Assembly (NCBI GenBank): GCA_964618405.1
Contig: CAZUAY010000161.1
Span: 1-9,210 of the forward strand
DNA length: 9,210 nucleotides
Direction of reading: 5' to 3'
Origin: JBBQIY01 sp964618405
Lineage (GTDB): Bacteria > Verrucomicrobiota > Kiritimatiellia > RFP12 > UBA3636
Of the stretch, positions 5,738 through 9,210 are shown piece by piece. The notes beneath the pieces were generated by a model that was given only the letters and a program-made list of their open reading frames with translations, did not search any database and was not told the origin of the DNA. Within the stretch, counting starts at the first letter, position 1. Each line of letters begins with the position of its first letter. A program made the position numbers and the translations under genes.

Positions 5738-8509
5738 TTACTTCTTTAATCCGCCGAGAATAGCTTGACGATAAACTTGTTCAATCTGATCGTACCCACC
5801 GGAGAGAAAGTGCAAACCATCGTCATCACTGTCATGGCGAATATTTTCGAGATCAGCTACGACATACCTTGTATACGGTGCCGCGAACGTATGGGATCGA
5901 ATTTTAGCATTGAGTGCGAGCAGGACGCTCTGCGATTCGCTCGAATAACCGCCGTATTTCGAGCTCATCTTCGGGAGCGTAACACCAATAATAAGCGTCC
6001 GGCCATAACCCGAGCGTTTTGCCAAAATGCTATTGAGGCCTTGAACCCAATTTGAATAGATAGTCTTGGCGCTACGGCGAGCAATAACATCGTTCATACC
6101 AATGAAATAAAAAACGACGAGATCCGATGGGCCCACCTGTATTGCAGAACTTGGGTAAGCCCGAGAGGTATCAGCCAGCGTACTCGTAATATCGGTTGTA
6201 TAACACCCAGGATAGCCACAGTGATCTGGACCATGCCCGTTGGCTGGATGTCCAGCCCAAGGCACCGAAGTTGTCAAGTCACGCCTCAAGTAGCCACGGA
6301 ACCCCTGATAAGCGATATCTGACCAGCTACCCGAGAACCCAGACCATGCTGACGCTGAAGGATAGACGAGCCACGGGCGATTCCAATGTGGTGTCTCTTC
6401 GGTTCCATCGGCACGTCTGCGAAATCCAAACGTCAGCGAATCGCCAAGCGCGGTAACCACCTGCCCGATTAAGCGCACACCTTCGCGTGCGATAACAGCT
6501 TGTCCTGCCGCATCCTTCACCACGTACTCAACCAAAACAGTCATTCCAATCGGCCATGTACCATTCGCACGCAACTCGACATCGGCATCGGCGCTGATAG
6601 ATCCCGTTATTTGCACATCGTACCCAGTGGGCACAAGCGGAGTACCCATACCGGGAAATTGATAAGAAACCCGAGACGGATTGTTGAAGCGCAGCCATCG
6701 GGTGCAACCCGATTCAACACCGAGGCCATGGAACCGTATTTTTGTCGGCAATACCCATCCCATGACCGCCGAATAGTTTGGCAACACGAGTACGCCTGGA
6801 TCTTTCAATTCACTAGCATTGACAGGTCCTGCCGTCGAAATTCGCCCAGCCGCCCAAGCAGACACTCGTGGCGTAAGAACAGGATCGATAACCGGTATGC
6901 TCCCATCCGGCAAGACACGCGATTGCACCCAGACCGTGGCAAAGCGATTCGTGTCGAACGGCTCTACTCCCGGAGGAAGGAGCGAAAAAGAAAGGTGACG
7001 TCCAAGCAATCCCGATGTGTCGGTAACGTGGATAACCGTTCCATCTACTCCCGCAACGCCTGCTTCATAATCCAAGTCAACAAAACCTCCGCTACTCCGC
7101 ACGCTACCGAGATGATGAATGCCCAGCCGATACCGTCCCCCAATGGCAAGCTGAAGTTCTTGTGCCTGCACGATGCCGTAGTTTGTGTTTTGGAAAGTAA
7201 AACTGCGCGTATCCCCAGATAGCGCATCAACAGTCATTTCGTACGCCTCTGTCTTCCCATCCAGCCCAGGATCGCCAAGGGTGAACCTCACTGGGGCAAG
7301 CCAAACACCCGATGGCACACCACCCGGTCCAGCGGGATTAGAGCCCACCGCGATTTCAGATGCATCACTTCGGCCATCACCATCGCTGTCGGCGAGCCGC
7401 GGTTGTGATCGATGCAGACGTTCCAAATAATTGGAAAGTCCATCGCCATCTGCGTCCCCGTGCAACCCATGAATACCGACGGCACTATTCGCGAGTAAAC
7501 GCGTCTTCACTTCATAGCCATCGCTCAGCATATCACCGTCCGTATCCCAATAGAAAGGGTCGAGCCGCCCATAAAGATATTCCTGCTCGACCTCCAATCC
7601 ATCGCGATCAATGTCACCAGGGTTATCGGGGCGGACAGGGCTCAAATATCGTCCGTTTGCTGCATCGGGTTGATAATAGTACAACTCAATGCCATCGATA
7701 ATCCCGTCGCCGTCGGTATCAGCATCATTTGGCGAAAGCCCACGAATCGACGTGACCCGCAATGTCAAATTAGAATACAACATCGCCGAAGGAATCCACC
7801 AGCCTGAACCGTCGGCTTGAATTCCCAGGACACCGTTCGTAACGTTGGCTTCTGCGGCATCAAGCTCACGGTAAGACCAAAACATTTCCCCGTCCTGACG
7901 CAACTCCGCTTGGAATGAAATTGAAGAATTAGTCTGACCATCAAGCTGTAGGTGCTCCCAGCAGACAACGAAGCGTCCAACATCAGGACTTGAAGTCCAG
8001 ACGCGCCCACCCACTGTGGGATCAAGATGGAGCTGATCCCAGAAAATGGCGAAGAAGGGATTCGAACCGAGAGCCAATGCCGGCAGGGGTTGCGCCAGAA
8101 GTGATGCCTGTGCTGCTCCAAACCCAAGCGTTCCGTTCACGCCGATCCATGCCTGCGTCCACGACTGCGTGCCGAGAGGAAAGGCAAAAGGAAGCGAAAC
8201 AGGTTGTACATCGTAATCAGGGGCAGACACAGTCCATGCCGCGACTACGGTTTCGCCCCCGCCACCTGTATACCAACTGGCATCGGCCCCGGTCACGTCG
8301 CCCCAGAGAATATTGCCCAGCCGCTCCTCGCTGTCATTGATGCCGTCCCAGTCTGTATCAGCTCCACTCCGATAGGCCTGTTGCGTAAAAACATCCCAAA
8401 CACGAGCCTGAGAAGGTCTCGCGTCTTCAGCCAAAATGAGGGTTGGCAGGAAGTTCAAAATCCCTATCAATCCAGAAATGGCGATGACCTGAAAACAGCG
8501 ATATCTCAT
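5738..8509 (-). CDS. Exported SGNH/GDSL esterase (CE3-like) with thrombospondin-3-like calcium motifs
   Basis: The protein has 923 residues from ATG 8509, opening with a signal peptide (MRYRCFQVIAISGLIG..., likely cut after ILA, residue 27). No clear Shine-Dalgarno precedes it. Six DxDxDG-type calcium motifs are seen at about 51, 263, 299, 322, 352 and 374, the last five nearly contiguous. Residues about 70-250 look like a beta-sandwich of the NIDO-like kind (VSLPFAFPLG, VNGTLGFG, FFAIFWDQL, FQAELRQDGE). Residues about 400-680 are not recognised. The C-terminal 240 residues are an SGNH hydrolase: GDSLTFG (Ser691), QGFRGYLRRDL (736-745, block II), GYPGCYTTDI (765-774), GMND (804-807) and DGLH (Asp897, His900). 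The GFRG and GYPG motifs resemble carbohydrate esterase family 3, so removal of acetyl groups from glycans outside the cell is plausible but unproven. It is the first gene of the likely operon, with a promoter at 8569-8597. Confidence 0.92.
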   Translation of the reverse strand: MRYRCFQVIAISGLIGILNFLPTLILAEDARPSQARVWDVFTQQAYRSGADTDWDGINDSEERLGNILWGDVTGADASWYTGGGGETVVAAWTVSAPDYDVQPVSLPFAFPLGTQSWTQAWIGVNGTLGFGAAQASLLAQPLPALALGSNPFFAIFWDQLHLDPTVGGRVWTSSPDVGRFVVCWEHLQLDGQTNSSISFQAELRQDGEMFWSYRELDAAEANVTNGVLGIQADGSGWWIPSAMLYSNLTLRVTSIRGLSPNDADTDGDGIIDGIELYYYQPDAANGRYLSPVRPDNPGDIDRDGLEVEQEYLYGRLDPFYWDTDGDMLSDGYEVKTRLLANSAVGIHGLHGDADGDGLSNYLERLHRSQPRLADSDGDGRSDASEIAVGSNPAGPGGVPSGVWLAPVRFTLGDPGLDGKTEAYEMTVDALSGDTRSFTFQNTNYGIVQAQELQLAIGGRYRLGIHHLGSVRSSGGFVDLDYEAGVAGVDGTVIHVTDTSGLLGRHLSFSLLPPGVEPFDTNRFATVWVQSRVLPDGSIPVIDPVLTPRVSAWAAGRISTAGPVNASELKDPGVLVLPNYSAVMGWVLPTKIRFHGLGVESGCTRWLRFNNPSRVSYQFPGMGTPLVPTGYDVQITGSISADADVELRANGTWPIGMTVLVEYVVKDAAGQAVIAREGVRLIGQVVTALGDSLTFGFRRRADGTEETPHWNRPWLVYPSASAWSGFSGSWSDIAYQGFRGYLRRDLTTSVPWAGHPANGHGPDHCGYPGCYTTDITSTLADTSRAYPSSAIQVGPSDLVVFYFIGMNDVIARRSAKTIYSNWVQGLNSILAKRSGYGRTLIIGVTLPKMSSKYGGYSSESQSVLLALNAKIRSHTFAAPYTRYVVADLENIRHDSDDDGLHFLSGGYDQIEQVYRQAILGGLKK

Positions 8510-8568
8510 GTGGGTAACAGAAAACTAGACTTGAAAACTAAATCATTCGTTATAGAAAAACTATCCGT

Positions 8569-8597
8569 ATTCTACGCCAATTCAACGTAACAATCAA
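8569..8597 (-). promoter_or_regulatory. Sigma-70-type promoter for the exported-protein operon
   Basis: On the minus strand, TTGATT (8592-8597) and TAGAAT (8569-8574) are separated by 17 bases, close to the TTGACA/TATAAT consensus. Transcription would begin near 8562, giving a leader of about 50 bases before the ATG at 8509. It lies between the palindrome after mutY and the esterase gene, as expected for a new transcription unit. Confidence 0.6.
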
Positions 8598-8618
8598 GAA
8601 ATCTTACCAATTTACAAG

Positions 8619-8660
8619 TAATCGGTCAGTGACGGGGGGCCCCCGTCGACTGCCCGATTA
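8619..8660. terminator. Long GC-rich hairpin after mutY (terminator-like or repeat element)
   Basis: An almost perfect 20-bp inverted repeat: outer arms TAATCGG / CCGATTA and inner arms GACGGGGG / CCCCCGTC around a very small loop, broken by one mismatch and one single-base bulge. It begins four bases after the mutY stop and precedes the operon promoter, so it would separate the two transcription units. No U-run follows on the minus strand (CTTGTAAATT), so a classical intrinsic terminator is not certain. Its left arm recurs in part at 2403-2424. Confidence 0.6.
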
Positions 8661-8664
8661 CAAT

Positions 8665-9210
8665 TTATAGTTCCAACGCGCGCCGGTGCGCAGTAGCCAC
8701 AGGAAGTGGGCCGAGAGTTTTGGGCGATATCCAACGTAGAGCGCCTGTGCGGGGTGCCTTGCAACATCCTCCAATCTGCCTCGCCTCGACAATGTGCAAC
8801 ATCAGTGTGAAATGACTGAAGCCGTGCCTCAGCGTTCCAAGCGACGCCAAAATTACGACATCAAGGCCCGTTTGAATTGGAAGCAAGCGGCAAACTGCCG
8901 CTTCCACGGTCTCGCCTTCCTCAATCGATCCGCCTGGTAATTCCCAAAGCCCTCCAAGCAGACCCTCCTCGGGGCGACGCACCATGAGCCAGTGCGAACC
9001 GCGACGCAACACAGCCGCTACGGCATGACGCACTGGCGGCTTTATCTTGATCGGTCGTTTCGGGTACTGCTCCTGCTCACCACGCCGACGTGCCTTGCAC
9101 GACGATTCAAGCGGGCAGCGTATACAGTCGGGATTGCGAGGTCGGCAGATCAACGCGCCGATCTCCATCATCGCCTGATTGAGATCACCCGGCGACTCCG
9201 TTTCATCAAA
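8665..9210 (-). CDS. mutY: Adenine DNA glycosylase MutY, C-terminal half (5' end outside window)
   Basis: The 181 residues visible enter from the right edge (FDETESPGDLNQAMMEIGAL) and end at TAA 8665-8667. MutY removes adenine mispaired with 8-oxoguanine in DNA. DLNQAMMEIGALIC leads into the iron-sulfur cluster loop, Cys-x6-Cys-x2-Cys-x5-Cys (CRPRNPDCIRCPLESSC). After a basic linker comes the MutT-like NUDIX_4 domain that recognises 8-oxoguanine (HAVAAVLRRG, LLGGLWELPGG, HGFSHFTLMLH), ending LPVATAHRRALEL. The first ATG in the window, 9171, is internal to NQAMME and is not the real start. The HhH-GPD catalytic domain with the active-site residues lies outside the window. All visible motifs look intact. 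The gene is an unrelated housekeeping neighbour of the exported-protein operon. Confidence 0.95.
   Translation of the reverse strand, partial: FDETESPGDLNQAMMEIGALICRPRNPDCIRCPLESSCKARRRGEQEQYPKRPIKIKPPVRHAVAAVLRRGSHWLMVRRPEEGLLGGLWELPGGSIEEGETVEAAVCRLLPIQTGLDVVILASLGTLRHGFSHFTLMLHIVEARQIGGCCKAPRTGALRWISPKTLGPLPVATAHRRALEL

Noticed and set aside
6500..7222. Plus-strand open frame of 240 codons opposite the esterase gene
   Set aside because: It is antisense to a well-supported gene, its composition (rich in Arg, Ser, His, Pro) is that of a shadow frame, and it has no recognisable motif.
8665..9171. A complete short NUDIX protein starting at ATG 9171
   Set aside because: The frame continues to the right edge and the residues before 9171 fit MutY (DLNQA before MMEIGAL), so this methionine is internal.

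Overview
This window looks like a chromosomal segment of a bacterium from the PVC group, most likely Verrucomicrobiota, Kiritimatiellota or a relative. This is inferred from gene content: large exported proteins built from BspA-type leucine-rich repeats, CARDB, WG repeats, DUF5648 repeats and thrombospondin-type-3-like calcium motifs, plus a relic of the short four-helix-bundle (23S rRNA intervening-sequence type) family. No rRNA, tRNA or CRISPR array was seen, so the taxonomy is tentative.

All supported genes lie on the minus strand. Read in the direction of transcription (right to left): (1) 9210-8665, the C-terminal half of the adenine DNA glycosylase MutY, entering from the right edge and followed by a strong hairpin (8619-8660); (2) 8664-8510, an intergenic region with a near-consensus sigma-70-type promoter; (3) 8509-5738, a 923-residue exported protein with six DxDxDG calcium-type motifs and a C-terminal SGNH/GDSL esterase domain resembling carbohydrate esterase family 3; (4) 5737-5627, a short gap with a 12-bp direct repeat and a well-formed Shine-Dalgarno sequence that is not followed by a normal start codon; (5) 5626-4046, an exported WG-repeat protein; (6) 4041-2434, an exported protein with CARDB, three DUF5648 repeats and a conserved C-terminal module, starting only 4 bases after the WG gene stops; (7) 2433-2140, an intergenic region holding a truncated four-helix-bundle gene with a hexamer-repeat leader; (8) 2139-1, an exported protein with nine BspA-like leucine-rich repeats, three DUF5648 repeats and the same C-terminal module, lacking only about a dozen residues beyond the left edge.

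The four proteins between 8509 and 1 all start with clear signal peptides. The first three form a probable operon, esterase to WG protein to CARDB/DUF5648 protein; the fourth may be read through or use its own promoter. They are plausibly a set of extracellular or surface proteins, with one enzyme acting on acylated glycans and the others offering repeat-based binding surfaces. That joint role is inference. The most notable observations are the duplicated C-terminal half shared by two neighbouring genes with exchanged N-termini, the unnamed tryptophan-rich C-terminal module, the four-helix relic with its leader, a palindrome arm recurring at two intergenic sites, and the missing start codon of the WG gene.
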